Assembly (NCBI RefSeq): GCF_030814015.1 | Contig: NZ_JAUSUL010000002.1 | Coordinates: 620,001-684,000, forward strand | Length of the DNA stretch: 64,000 bases | DNA from: Amorphus orientalis | Lineage (GTDB): Bacteria; Pseudomonadota; Alphaproteobacteria; Rhizobiales; Amorphaceae | Reading direction: 5' to 3' | Shown: positions 16,272 through 25,207 of the stretch, in pieces | Numbering within the stretch: the first letter of the stretch is position 1 | Layout: the number at the start of each line of letters is the position of its first letter | The notes under the pieces: generated by a model | What the model saw: the letters and a program-made list of their open reading frames with translations, nothing else | Databases searched by the model: none | What the model was told of the DNA's origin: nothing | Position numbers and translations under genes: made by a program

Positions 16272-17738
16272 ATGACCCGCGCGGTCATGGTGCAGGGCAC
16301 CGGCTCGAACGTGGGCAAGTCGCTGCTGGTGGCGGGCTTCTGCCGGGTGTTCGCCCGCCGGGGGCTGGCGGTGCGGCCGTTCAAGCCGCAGAACATGTCG
16401 AACAACGCCGCGGTGACGGCGGACGGCGGCGAGATCGGCCGCGCCCAGGCGCTGCAGGCGCGGGCGGCAGGGGTGGCGCCGACGGTCCACATGAACCCGG
16501 TGCTGCTGAAGCCCCAGAGCGAGATCGGGTCCCAGGTGGTGGTGCAGGGGCGCGTCATCGGGACCGCCAAGGCGCGGGAGTTCCAGGACTGGAAGCCGCG
16601 CCTGATGCAGGCGGTGACCGACAGCTTCGCCCGGCTCGGCGCGGAGGCGGATCTGGTGATCGTGGAAGGCGCCGGATCGGCCTCGGAGGTCAACCTGCGC
16701 AGGGGCGACATCGCCAATATGGGCTTCGCCCGCGCGACGAACACGCCGGTGGTGCTGGTCGGCGACATTGACCGGGGCGGGGTGATCGCGAGCCTGGTGG
16801 GCACCCGGCACGTGCTGGAACCCGAAGACGCGGCGATGATCCGGGGCTTTCTGGTGAACCGCTTCCGCGGCGACCCGGCGCTCTTCGCTGACGGGATGGC
16901 GACCGTCGCCGAGCGCACCGGCTGGGCAGCGCTGGGGCTGATCCCGCATTTCGAGGAGGCCCGGCGGCTGCCGGCCGAGGACATATTGGGGCTGGAAGGC
17001 TCGGCGCCCAGGGATGGGGCTGCTGTGGTCGCGGTTCCCGTGACGCCGCGCATTTCCAACTTCGACGATCTGGACCCGCTCCGTGAGGAGGCCGGCGTCG
17101 AGGTGCGGCTGATCCATCCCGGCACGCCCATTCCGGCGGAGGCGGACCTGGTGCTTCTGCCCGGTTCCAAGGCGACCATCGACGATCTTCTTTTCCTCCG
17201 CGGGGAGGGCTGGGACATCGACATCGCCGCCCATGTCCGACGCGGCGGGCGGGTGCTGGGCCTGTGCGGCGGCTACCAGATGCTCGGCCGCACGATCGAC
17301 GACCCCGACGGCATCGAGGGGGCGCCCCGCAAGGTCGACGGGCTCGGACTGCTCGACGTGGACACCCGGATGGGCGGCGACAAGCGGCTCGTCTCCGTTG
17401 CGGGAAAGCTGGCGGGCGCGGACGTGCCTGTCACCGGCTACGAGATGCATATCGGGACGACGACCGGCCCGGATGCGGAGCGGCCGTTTGCGGTTCTGGA
17501 GGGCGGTGCGTTGGACGGCGCGGTGTCGGCCGACGGGCGCGTGGCCGGCACCTATCTGCACGGCCTGTTCGCCGGCGACGCGCTGCGCCGGCATGTGCTG
17601 GCCGGCCTCGACGCAAAGGCTGGCGATCTCGCCTACGAGGCGATGGTGGACGGGGTCCTCGACCGGCTGGCGGACCATCTGGAGCGCCATGTCGACATCG
17701 AGGCGCTTACCCGGATCAGCGACCGAACGCCAGCATGA
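16272..17738 (+). CDS. cobQ: Cobyric acid synthase
   Basis: Glutamine-dependent amidation of side chains b, d, e and g of adenosylcobyrinate a,c-diamide. The roughly 488-residue protein has an N-terminal dethiobiotin-synthetase-like ATP domain ([18 protein letters not shown]) and a C-terminal glutaminase domain with the nucleophile Cys in [11 protein letters not shown] and His in GTYLHGLF. The start MTRAVMVQG (16272) matches typical CobQ N-termini. An in-frame ATG at 16257 adds five residues but sits in a REP-like repeat. The 3' end overlaps cbiB by 23 bp on the other strand. Confidence 0.95.
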   Translation: MTRAVMVQGTGSNVGKSLLVAGFCRVFARRGLAVRPFKPQNMSNNAAVTADGGEIGRAQALQARAAGVAPTVHMNPVLLKPQSEIGSQVVVQGRVIGTAKAREFQDWKPRLMQAVTDSFARLGAEADLVIVEGAGSASEVNLRRGDIANMGFARATNTPVVLVGDIDRGGVIASLVGTRHVLEPEDAAMIRGFLVNRFRGDPALFADGMATVAERTGWAALGLIPHFEEARRLPAEDILGLEGSAPRDGAAVVAVPVTPRISNFDDLDPLREEAGVEVRLIHPGTPIPAEADLVLLPGSKATIDDLLFLRGEGWDIDIAAHVRRGGRVLGLCGGYQMLGRTIDDPDGIEGAPRKVDGLGLLDVDTRMGGDKRLVSVAGKLAGADVPVTGYEMHIGTTTGPDAERPFAVLEGGALDGAVSADGRVAGTYLHGLFAGDALRRHVLAGLDAKAGDLAYEAMVDGVLDRLADHLERHVDIEALTRISDRTPA

Positions 17739-18699
17739 GGGCCAGCAGGACGGCCGCGAAGCCCCACAGGATCGCGCAGGCGATCCGGTAGATCCGCAGC
17801 GCCCGGCGGATATCGTCCGAGGTTGCCGCGGCTCGGCCATCGCCCATCCAGGCGTCGTCGACGACGGTATCGCCATAGGTGCGCGGTCCCGCCAGCCTGA
17901 GCCCGAGCGCACCGGCCATCGCCGCCTCCGGCCAGCCGGCATTGGGCGAGCGGTGATGGCGCGCATCACGGCGCACGGCCGCCCAGGCGCCGCGGGCGGA
18001 TCCGCCGGCAAGCGGTGCAGCGAGCGCGATCAGCACGGCGGTCAGGCGCGAGGCGGGCAGGTTGACGAGGTCGTCGAGCCGGGCGGCCGCCCAGCCGAAG
18101 GCCTGGTGGCGGGGCGTACGGTGGCCGATCATGGAATCGGCGGTGTTGATCGCCTTGTAGGCGGCGCCGCCCGGCAGTCCGAAGGCGGCGAGCCAGACTG
18201 CGGGAGCAGTCACGCCGTCGGAAAAATTCTCCGCCAGGCTTTCAATGGCGGCGCGGCAGACGGCGGGCGAATCGAGGGTCGCCGGATCGCGCCCGACGAT
18301 CTGGGAGACCGCCTGACGGCCGGCCTCGAGGCCGCCGGTTTCCATGGCATCCGCCACCCGGGCCACGTGATCGAACAGGCTGCGCTGAGCCAGGAGCGTG
18401 CTGGCGAGCGCACTGGTCACCAACAGTCCGACCAGCCCGAGCGGGGACAGAACCGCTGCCACTGCCCATGCCGGAATGACCGTTGCGGCCAGCAGGATCG
18501 CCAGCGCCGCCGTGCCGGCCCGCCGCCGGGTCCCCTCCGAGGCATTCGGACGGTTCATCCGCCGGTCGAGGCGCGCGATCAATGCGCCCGCCCACGTGAC
18601 GGGATGGCCGATCCTGGCGTACAGCTTGTCGGGATAGCCGAACACCGCCTCCACAAGGAGGGCGACCAGCACGACGGCCAGGAAGGCGGACAGGAACAC
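17716..18699 (-). CDS. cobD: Adenosylcobinamide-phosphate synthase (CobD/CbiB)
   Basis: Integral membrane enzyme joining the aminopropanol (phosphate) linker to adenosylcobyric acid. The 327 residues include several hydrophobic helices, the N-terminal [24 protein letters not shown] block, [20 protein letters not shown], and [13 protein letters not shown], all conserved in CbiB. The GTG at 18697-18699 is chosen because a GAGG Shine-Dalgarno lies about 10 bases upstream and the protein then starts directly in its first membrane helix. Only one base separates it from the divergent cobC start. Confidence 0.94.
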   Translation of the reverse strand: MFLSAFLAVVLVALLVEAVFGYPDKLYARIGHPVTWAGALIARLDRRMNRPNASEGTRRRAGTAALAILLAATVIPAWAVAAVLSPLGLVGLLVTSALASTLLAQRSLFDHVARVADAMETGGLEAGRQAVSQIVGRDPATLDSPAVCRAAIESLAENFSDGVTAPAVWLAAFGLPGGAAYKAINTADSMIGHRTPRHQAFGWAAARLDDLVNLPASRLTAVLIALAAPLAGGSARGAWAAVRRDARHHRSPNAGWPEAAMAGALGLRLAGPRTYGDTVVDDAWMGDGRAAATSDDIRRALRIYRIACAILWGFAAVLLALMLAFGR

Positions 18700-18700
18700 C

Positions 18701-19741
18701 GTGTCAAACCTCGCGAAACAGCAGCCCGACGCGGGCGGGTCGATCGAGCACGGTGGCGATCTCGCCGAGGCCCGGGCCCTGTTTCCGGACGCCCCAGCGC
18801 CCTGGATCGACCTGTCCACCGGGATCAATCCGGTTCCCTATCCGCTCGGCGAGCTGCCGTTAAGTGCGTTTCATCGCCTGCCGTCGCCCTCGGAACTCTC
18901 GGAGCTCGAAGCCGCCGCCCGCAGCCTCTATCGTGCACCGCCGGCCACGGGCGTCGTGGCGGCACCGGGGACCCAGGCGCTGATCGAGCTCCTGCCGCGC
19001 CTGCGCGGTACCTCCCGGGTGTCCATCGTCGGCCCGACCTATGGCGAACACGCCCACGCGTGGGCCAAGGCCGGCCACAGCGTCGGCGAGGTGAGCGAGC
19101 TGGACGAGGCGCGGCCCGCCGACGTGGTCGTGGTGGTCAATCCGAACAACCCGGACGGGCGCGTGACGGCGGCGGAGCAGCTTCATGCGGTTGCCACGCG
19201 CGTCGCGAACTGGGGCGGATGGCTGATCGTGGACGAAGCGTTCGCCGACTTCGATTCGGACATGAGCATCGTCCCGCAGATGCCTGAAAACGTTATCGTT
19301 CTTCGCTCCTTCGGTAAGACGTTCGGATTGGCGGGTGTCCGGCTCGGTTTTCTGGCAGCGGCGGCCGACGTGGCTGGTGAGGTGCGCGCGCGGATGGGGC
19401 CGTGGGCCGTGTCGGGACCGGCGATTTCGCTCGGCCGCCGGGCGCTCTCCGACCGGATCTGGATCGAAGAGGCGCGGCTGGCCCGGAGCCTCGACGCCGA
19501 GCGGCTCGATGGGCTGCTGACGCCGCTTCTCGGGCCACCGATCGGCGGCACGGTGCTTTATCGGACCTTCCGATCGACCGCCGCAGCGACGGTGTTCGAC
19601 GGGTTCGGACAGGCGGGGATCTGGGCGCGCCGTTTCGCCCGCGATCCGGATCTGCTGCGCTTCGGTCTGCCGGGAACGGACGCGGAGTGGCAGCGTCTGG
19701 AGGCCGCCTGTACCGAGATCCGAACCGACAGCCCGGTCTGA
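18701..19741 (+). CDS. cobC: Threonine-phosphate decarboxylase (CobC/CobD-type PLP enzyme)
   Basis: Class I aminotransferase-fold PLP enzyme that makes the aminopropanol phosphate linker from L-threonine phosphate, cytoplasmic. The 346 residues include DLSTGINPVPYP (N-terminus), VNPNNPDG (about 146-153), Asp178 in LIVDEAF and the PLP-binding Lys206 in SFGKTFGLAGVRLGF. The GTG start at 18701 leaves one base to the divergent cbiB start. A later start cannot be excluded, but the N-terminal GGDLAEARALFP segment is family-like. Its stop abuts the stop of the converging VC0807-type gene. Confidence 0.93.
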   Translation: MSNLAKQQPDAGGSIEHGGDLAEARALFPDAPAPWIDLSTGINPVPYPLGELPLSAFHRLPSPSELSELEAAARSLYRAPPATGVVAAPGTQALIELLPRLRGTSRVSIVGPTYGEHAHAWAKAGHSVGEVSELDEARPADVVVVVNPNNPDGRVTAAEQLHAVATRVANWGGWLIVDEAFADFDSDMSIVPQMPENVIVLRSFGKTFGLAGVRLGFLAAAADVAGEVRARMGPWAVSGPAISLGRRALSDRIWIEEARLARSLDAERLDGLLTPLLGPPIGGTVLYRTFRSTAAATVFDGFGQAGIWARRFARDPDLLRFGLPGTDAEWQRLEAACTEIRTDSPV

Positions 19742-20332
19742 TCAGGCGGGCTTGATCTCGCTCATCGTCCGCTGTCCGTAGCGCCAGCTCCAGGCCGTCA
19801 TCGGCACGAAGAGTGCGATCCACATGGTCTCGCTGATCGGCAGGAAGATTTCGATCGGCAGCAGCGGGATCAGGGCGAGCCGCAGCAGGGCTTCCGCGAT
19901 CAGCGCCACGGTCCAGGCAATGGTAATGGTTCGCATCATCTGCCGGTAGCGCGGCGTCGTCGGCCACAATGCCTCGCCTTCGCGGCGGTCGTCCGGGTCG
20001 GCGGTGGCGATGTAGTAGACCAGCGGCCGTTTCCACAGGAGCGAAAGTCCGAACACGAGCCCGACCGTGCCGGTGATCAGCGACCCCTTGGCGAGGAGAA
20101 GGGTCGGGCTGTCGAGAAGGAACGAGCCCGCGATGGAGGCGGAGGTCGCGACAAGGACGATCAGGCCGATCGGCTGCAGCCGCCGTTCCCGCAGAAAGGT
20201 GACGATGATCGACACGATCGGAAAGACGGCCCCGGCGGCCAGAGCCGGGACGTTGGCGACGCCGAAATAGTGGTGCAGCAGCAGGTAGGTGGCATACGGC
20301 AATGCGACGTTGACGATCAGTTCTTTCTTCAC
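19742..20332 (-). CDS. VC0807 family integral membrane protein
   Basis: 196-residue membrane protein with about five or six hydrophobic segments (for example VPALAAGAVFPIVSIIVTFL and GLIVLVATSASIAGSFLL). The pattern MKKELIVNVALPYATYLLLH and the SLLWKRPLVYYIA segment match the VC0807/intracellular-septation-A-like family, whose function is unknown. It stands alone, with its stop directly abutting the cobC stop on the other strand, so it is not part of the B12 operons. Confidence 0.7.
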   Translation of the reverse strand: MKKELIVNVALPYATYLLLHHYFGVANVPALAAGAVFPIVSIIVTFLRERRLQPIGLIVLVATSASIAGSFLLDSPTLLLAKGSLITGTVGLVFGLSLLWKRPLVYYIATADPDDRREGEALWPTTPRYRQMMRTITIAWTVALIAEALLRLALIPLLPIEIFLPISETMWIALFVPMTAWSWRYGQRTMSEIKPA

Positions 20333-20715
20333 GCGTCGATTTCCCCGCTTCGATGCGCTCGTGATCGGTCCTGGCGAAGCCTAAGTGCCGGGAGAGCGAA
20401 AGTCAGCGGGAATCGACAGCAGCGCCCTGGGCGTCACAAGCGCGATGGCGGCAGAGATCGCACGCTCGCATGACCTGCTGGCAAGCAGGCTGGCCCACGG
20501 GGCCGACCCGAGCCAGTCCCTGCCATCCCATGTCGCAGCATTGTGCGCCGTGGGAGCGTTTGCTAGAGCCTGTTCCGCTCACATGGAAACATCTGAGCGA
20601 CAAGAAATCGCAAACAGAGTCAACTGCTTGGGGACGCCCATTTCGTTCAGGTCGATTCGGTCCGAACGGGACACGCTCCATGGAGCACTTGATCTCATCA
20701 CTCGGGAGACCTTGC
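20333..20715. other. Intergenic region without a recognisable gene
   Basis: About 380 bp between the VC0807-type gene and the RidA-like gene. Open frames exist on both strands, but none shows a family pattern or convincing start. A GATTCGG...CCGAAC segment near 20654-20670 is the only local symmetry noticed. Promoters for the flanking divergent genes must lie here, but no confident -35/-10 is visible. Confidence 0.5.
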
Positions 20716-21099
20716 GTGCGCCAAGCCATCACCTCCGGATCGCCGTTCGAGAAGATTGCCGGCTACAGCCGCGCCATTGTCGACGGAGACTGGGTCTTCA
20801 TCTCCGGGACCGCGGGCTATGTGGAAGGCGAGGTCGATGCCGACGACGCCGTCGCCCAGACCGTCCGCGCGCTGCGGATCATCGAGGACACGCTTGCACA
20901 GGCCGGTGGTACGCTGAAGGACATCGTCGCGCTGCGTGTCTATGTCGCCCGGCGCGAGGACATCCTCCCCATCGCCAAGCACCTCGGCACGGTGTTCGAC
21001 GACCCGCGCCCGACCAACACGACGGTCATCTGCGGGTTCGTCAACGACGAGATCAAGGTGGAGATCGAGGTCACCGCGCGGCTGCAGTCGGCTGGCTGA
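20716..21099 (+). CDS. RidA family protein
   Basis: 127-residue YjgF/YER057c/UK114 protein, expected to deaminate reactive enamines/imines formed by PLP or flavin enzymes. It contains SGSPFEKIAGYSRAIVDGDWVF, ISGTAGY, the VALRVYVARRED segment and a C-terminal PTNTTVICGFVNDEIKVEIEV strand, the usual trimer-barrel landmarks. The GTG start (20716) has GGGAG 7 bases upstream and gives the family's normal N-terminus; an ATG at 20680 would add 12 residues. It converges on an FAD oxidoreductase gene. Confidence 0.9.
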   Translation: MRQAITSGSPFEKIAGYSRAIVDGDWVFISGTAGYVEGEVDADDAVAQTVRALRIIEDTLAQAGGTLKDIVALRVYVARREDILPIAKHLGTVFDDPRPTNTTVICGFVNDEIKVEIEVTARLQSAG

Positions 21100-21164
21100 A
21101 TTCGAGCATGTGACCTACCCGCAGCGGCCGGAGGGACGGTGCCCGGGCTGCGAAGGCGGTCGGG

Positions 21165-22475
21165 TCAGTCTCTTCCGCTGAGGGCATCGGTCAGCCGGGC
21201 CTTGACCAGTCCGGCGGAGGCGGCCAGCGGCGTCAGCCGGTGCAAGGGAATGCGCCGCAACGGGCGGAGCGGGACAGGCAGCGTCTCGGCTGGCGCGCCC
21301 ATGACCGCGTCGGCCAGCACGCGGCCGAGCTGGGCGGTCATCGCGACGCCGCGGCCGTTGCAGCCGATCCCGGCGAAACCGGTGGCGCCGAGCCGATGGA
21401 TGCGGGGCAGGAAATCCGGCGTCAGCGCGGCGACGCCGGTCCAGACCGCCGCCGGTTCGGGAACCCTCGGCAGAGCCAGTTCCGAGGCCAGCCGCTCGAC
21501 GATCGCCCGGCCGAGCCGCTCCTTCGCACCCCAGGGCACGACGGCCATGCCGCCGGAAATCAGCCGATTGTCCCGGTCCAGCCGATAGGTGAAGAGATTG
21601 CGGCGGGTGTCGCCGACTGGACGCCGATCCGGCGCGATCCGGGCGACCGTGGCCGCGTCCAGGGGATCGGTCGCGACCTGATAGACCCGCAGCGGGACCG
21701 TGGTTCGTCCAAGCCGCGCCGCGGCTCCCGTGGTGAACGCGTTGGTGCACAGGAGCAGGCTGTCCGCGGAAATCTCGCGCCCGTCCGAAAGGGCGATCCG
21801 CCAGCCGCCGCCGTGCTCGGAGAAGCGCTGGACGGGCCTGCCGGTGACCACCCGGCCGCCGTGGCGGACGACGGCATTGGCGAGGCCGAACAGGTAGTCG
21901 AGCGGATGCAGCATGCCGCCGCTCTCGTCCAGAAGCGCGCCGTGATAAAGATCCATGCCGGTCTGGGCGCGGGTCTGGTCGGCGGTCAGGAAGCGGACGG
22001 GCCGGCCGAGGGCGCGCCACTTGCGGGCGCGCGCGGCGAGGGCGTCGGCCGCCATGATGCTGGCTGCGGGATTCAGCCAGCCGGGCTGCTCGGCGTCGCA
22101 GACGATGCCTTCGTCGCGGATGATGCCGAAGACGGTGTCGGCGCCTGCGCCCACCAGGTCGAGGAGGGCGCGTCCGCGCTCCTCCCCCAGGGCGGCGACC
22201 ACCGCATCGGGATCCATCAGGGCGAAGTTGGGCACCACGAACCCGGCGTTCTGGCCGCTCGCGCCTTCCCCCAGGGGACCTGCTTCCAGGACAACCACGT
22301 CGTGTCCGGCGCGCGCCAGGTGAAGGGCGGCGGTCATGCCGGTGAACCCCCCGCCGATCACGACCGCCTGGGCCCGGTCGGGCAGCGCTGCGTCGGCGTC
22401 GAACCGGCCGCGGGCAGTGCGCCGCCAGAGGGTGTCCTGCAGGAGGGTGTCGGAACGCATGGTGGGTGTCTTCAT
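21165..22475 (-). CDS. FAD-dependent amine/amino-acid oxidoreductase (DAO family)
   Basis: 436-residue DAO-superfamily flavoprotein. The dinucleotide-binding fold is visible at about residues 35-65 (VVIGGGFTGMTAALHLARAG then VVVLEAG), and a C-terminal FAD/substrate segment reads GATGFAGIGCNGRGVAMTAQLG. The closest types are gamma-glutamylputrescine oxidase/DadA-like enzymes; the substrate cannot be read from sequence. The ATG at 22475 is used, with 22460 five codons downstream as an alternative. It converges on the RidA gene 65 bp away, a plausible link since these enzymes release imines. Confidence 0.85.
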   Translation of the reverse strand: MKTPTMRSDTLLQDTLWRRTARGRFDADAALPDRAQAVVIGGGFTGMTAALHLARAGHDVVVLEAGPLGEGASGQNAGFVVPNFALMDPDAVVAALGEERGRALLDLVGAGADTVFGIIRDEGIVCDAEQPGWLNPAASIMAADALAARARKWRALGRPVRFLTADQTRAQTGMDLYHGALLDESGGMLHPLDYLFGLANAVVRHGGRVVTGRPVQRFSEHGGGWRIALSDGREISADSLLLCTNAFTTGAAARLGRTTVPLRVYQVATDPLDAATVARIAPDRRPVGDTRRNLFTYRLDRDNRLISGGMAVVPWGAKERLGRAIVERLASELALPRVPEPAAVWTGVAALTPDFLPRIHRLGATGFAGIGCNGRGVAMTAQLGRVLADAVMGAPAETLPVPLRPLRRIPLHRLTPLAASAGLVKARLTDALSGRD

Positions 22476-22585
22476 CTTGGATCGGGTGCGCCGGCTCGCG
22501 CACCCGAAGTGACGCCAAGCTGCGCCGAGTTCGGGCTGGGATCGAGGGACAGGGCCAACTTCCCGGGTACTTGTTACGAAAAGGT

Positions 22586-22661
22586 TGGTGTGCCCGCTCG
22601 GACTCGAACCGAGGACCATTCGATTAAAAGTCGAATGCTCTACCAACTGAGCTACGGGCAC
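22586..22661 (-). tRNA. tRNA-Lys (TTT)
   Basis: 76-nt cloverleaf on the minus strand including an encoded CCA (22586-22588). The acceptor GTGCCCG pairs with CGGGCAC, the D arm is GCTC AGTTGGTA GAGC, the anticodon stem TTCGA/TCGAA encloses loop CTTTTAA (anticodon TTT), and the T arm is CTCGG TTCGAGT CCGAG. It stands alone between the FAD oxidoreductase and the DUF4394 gene; no integrase is nearby. Confidence 0.96.
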
Positions 22662-22916
22662 CCGGAGCCCCTTTGCCGCGACATCGGGCGGGGGCTCGTG
22701 GGACGGAGCGGACCAGGGTCCGACCGTCGGGCGCGGCGGTGCCGCGCGTGCCAGTCGGGTAGTGGGTTTGGCGGCTCCCGTCAACCGCGACGGCCGGGCT
22801 GAAGCGTCGCCCATGGCGCATTTGCGGGACGGCAAAGGCAAAGGCAGGGCGGGCGTGCAGGGGGCGCTTGCCCCCTGCTGAAGAGGCCCGGAAGCCTCGG
22901 ATGGTCGTGGACCCGA

Positions 22917-23699
22917 TCACATCGCCGGCATGACCGTGATGTCGCGGATCTGATCGACGGCGCCCTCGATCATGCCCTTTCCGGTTGCCTTGCCGGTCTC
23001 CAGGCTGACTTCGTAGAGCATGTTGCCGTTCACCAGCCAGGCGGTGTTCTCCATGTCGGCGTTGGTGGCGATGTCGAAGGCGTAGGAGGCGCCGGGATCC
23101 TCGACGCCGAGCTTGCCGATGGCAGCCAGCGTGCCGTCGTTCGGCGAGGTCTGCTGGATGAGGGCGACGATCGTGGCGTCGATGTCGTACATCGCCGTCG
23201 TGTCCGGCTTGCCGTAGCTGTTGATATAGGCGGCCGCCACGATTTCAGGCGCTTCGCCGGCATGCATGTCCTTCTGCTCGAAGGCCAGGCTGCCATCGAC
23301 GGTCACGTCGCCGGTGTCGACATTGACCCGGTGGTTGGTGGTTCCGGTCATGTAGCGCAGACGGTCGGCCATCGGATTGAAGTCGACGATGACGGGCGCC
23401 TCGGACTTCGGAAGCGGCGTCTTCATGGTGGACAGCTTCGTCGCCTTGCCGGTGGCCGGGTCGATGGTGACGACAACGTTGTCCGGGGTGACGCCGATCA
23501 GGGTCTCGTTCGCCGGCCGGAAGTCGATGCCGACCAGGCTGTCGACCCCGGTGACCTCCATCATGTCGGACACGGTCAACGTGTCGGTGTCGAACTTGAC
23601 CAGCGTCCTGTCGCCGCTGAGGCCGATGGCCGGCGCCGCGCTGAGGGCGGCGGTCGAAGCGAAGAGTGCGGTCGTCGTCAGGAGCGCGAAACGGGTCAT
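22917..23699 (-). CDS. Secreted DUF4394 domain protein
   Basis: 260-residue exported protein. The N-terminus MTRFALLTTTALFASTAALSA is a signal peptide with an AxA-type cleavage site. The mature part is repetitive and beta-rich (SLVGIDFRPANETLIGVTPDN, MADRLRYMTGTTNHRVNVDTG, AWLVNGNMLYEVSLETG), matching DUF4394, a probable beta-propeller-like periplasmic domain of unknown role. The ATG at 23699 has a strong GGAGGA site 8-9 bases upstream; an earlier in-frame ATG is not needed. It is divergent from an ECF sigma/anti-sigma pair and is a likely regulon member. Confidence 0.85.
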   Translation of the reverse strand: MTRFALLTTTALFASTAALSAAPAIGLSGDRTLVKFDTDTLTVSDMMEVTGVDSLVGIDFRPANETLIGVTPDNVVVTIDPATGKATKLSTMKTPLPKSEAPVIVDFNPMADRLRYMTGTTNHRVNVDTGDVTVDGSLAFEQKDMHAGEAPEIVAAAYINSYGKPDTTAMYDIDATIVALIQQTSPNDGTLAAIGKLGVEDPGASYAFDIATNADMENTAWLVNGNMLYEVSLETGKATGKGMIEGAVDQIRDITVMPAM

Positions 23700-23772
23700 G
23701 ACAAAATCCTCCAGGTTTCGGAGCTGCACGATTGCGGCACCAACTCGAAGGACACGGCAGAAGGGCCGGTGG

Positions 23773-23803
23773 ATGCAGACCCTGCAAAAAAATCTGCATC
23801 CGT
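23773..23803. promoter_or_regulatory. Perfect 9-bp inverted repeat in divergent promoter region
   Basis: GGATGCAGA (23773-23781) and TCTGCATCC (23795-23803) are exact inverted repeats separated by 13 bp containing a run of seven A. The site lies 74-104 bp upstream of the DUF4394 start and upstream of the ECF sigma gene. This fits an operator for a dimeric regulator or a hairpin in a leader; which of the two cannot be told. Confidence 0.5.
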
Positions 23804-23889
23804 TTGCGAAGCCGGCGTGTCATTGACGGTGAAGAGACGCGCACCAGGAACCTGGACGTGTGAAAGACAGCCGTGCGATAGGTCCGGAC

Positions 23890-24474
23890 ATGAACCCGCC
23901 AGATCCTTCTCCGACCGACAGTGCCCAATCGGCGGAAGCCAGGCTCCGGGCCGCCCTTGTGGCGTGCGCGCGCGGCGACCGGTCGGGCGTCGGCGAGATC
24001 CTGGCGGTGGAGGGGCGCCAGCTTCTCGGCGTGGCGCGGCGGATGCTTCAGCGCAACGAGCTGGCGGAAGAGGCTTTGCAGGACGCCATGGTCCAGATCT
24101 GGCGAAAGGCATCCCAGTTCCGGGCCGACGACGGATCGGCCCGCGGGTGGATCTATGCCGTCCTGCGCAATCGCTGCCTGAACATTCTGCGCGACGACCG
24201 GCGCCTCAGCCTGGTGTCTCCCGAGGACCTGACCGCCATGCAGGATGCGCGGCAGGAGGCGGCCGACCCGGACAGCTGGCAGCGCATCCCGACGTCCCAG
24301 AGGCTGCGTGCCTGCCTAGAGGCGCTGGATGACGACGTCCGCCAGTGCATCCTGCTTGCCCACATATCGGGCTACAGCCACGGCGAGATCGCCGCGATCC
24401 GCCGTCTTCCGCTGGGAACCGCCAAATCGTGGATCCGGCGCGGGCTCGCCAGCCTGCGGGAGTGTCTCTCATGA
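23890..24474 (+). CDS. ECF-type RNA polymerase sigma factor
   Basis: 194-residue group IV sigma factor. Region 2 is visible in ARRMLQRNELAEEALQDAMVQIW and GWIYAVLRNRCLNILRD; region 4 in LEALDDDVRQCILLAHISGY and LPLGTAKSWIRRGLASLRE (helix-turn-helix). The ATG at 23890 is preferred; an in-frame GTG at 23860 would add ten residues. Its stop overlaps the anti-sigma start (ATGA, 24471-24474), the classic sigma/anti-sigma arrangement. Confidence 0.93.
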   Translation: MNPPDPSPTDSAQSAEARLRAALVACARGDRSGVGEILAVEGRQLLGVARRMLQRNELAEEALQDAMVQIWRKASQFRADDGSARGWIYAVLRNRCLNILRDDRRLSLVSPEDLTAMQDARQEAADPDSWQRIPTSQRLRACLEALDDDVRQCILLAHISGYSHGEIAAIRRLPLGTAKSWIRRGLASLRECLS

Positions 24475-25178
24475 CCCGGCCGGTGGAAGAACTCGCGGAC
24501 GAATTCGTGCTGGGCCTGCTGGACGCGCAGGAGGCAAAAGACGTGGAGCACCGGATGGACCGCGATCCGGCGCTTGCGCAGGCCGTGGCCACCGCGCGGG
24601 ATCGCTATCTCGCGCTGGATCTGGCGGCGGAACCGGTGGATCTGCCGTCGGGCTTCGCCGACCGGGTGGACGCGGCCCTTGGAGCCGGGGAGGACAATGC
24701 GCCGGAGGCGCCGGCGGACGTGCCTCCAGCGGCGAACGAGAACAAGCCCGCGCCGCGCCGCCGCTGGCGGATGGCGGCTGCCGCCGCGGTCGTCGCGTTC
24801 GTGGTGGGGCTCGGGCTCGGGCGCGAGGTGTTCGTCCAGGAGCCGGTCGTCATCGCCGTCCTTCTGGACGAGACGGGGACGCCCACGGCCGTGGTGGAGG
24901 ATTTCGGAAACGACACCGCCGAGATCCGGTTTCTCGCCGACGTGCAGGTCCCGGCGGGCCGCGTGATGGAAGTCTGGACATTGCCGTCGCAGGAGCGCGG
25001 GCCGGTTTCGCTCGGCCTTGTCGATGCCGCGCGGCAGGCACGTCTGCGCGGCCCGGAGCTTCCGAGCCCCTCCGACAACCAGCTCTACGAGATCACGCTG
25101 GAGCAGGCCGGCGGCTCGCCCACGGGCCGGCCGACCGGGCCGATCATCGCCAAGGGCTTCGCCGCGCCGCAGATCTGA
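24471..25178 (+). CDS. Anti-sigma factor (RskA-type)
   Basis: 235-residue single-pass membrane protein. The cytosolic N-terminus (about 1-95) has the anti-sigma helical domain starting RPVEELADEFVLGLLD, a membrane segment follows at about 101-117 (MAAAAAVVAFVVGLGLG), and the periplasmic RskA C-terminal domain spans the rest (VMEVWTLPSQERGPVSLGLVD, LYEITLEQAGGSPTGRPTGP). It is expected to hold the adjacent ECF factor until an envelope or oxidative signal releases it; the signal is not deducible. Translationally coupled to the sigma gene. Confidence 0.92.
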   Translation: MTRPVEELADEFVLGLLDAQEAKDVEHRMDRDPALAQAVATARDRYLALDLAAEPVDLPSGFADRVDAALGAGEDNAPEAPADVPPAANENKPAPRRRWRMAAAAAVVAFVVGLGLGREVFVQEPVVIAVLLDETGTPTAVVEDFGNDTAEIRFLADVQVPAGRVMEVWTLPSQERGPVSLGLVDAARQARLRGPELPSPSDNQLYEITLEQAGGSPTGRPTGPIIAKGFAAPQI

Positions 25179-25207
25179 TCCCGGACGCCGGAAGCGCCTG
25201 AGCGGCC

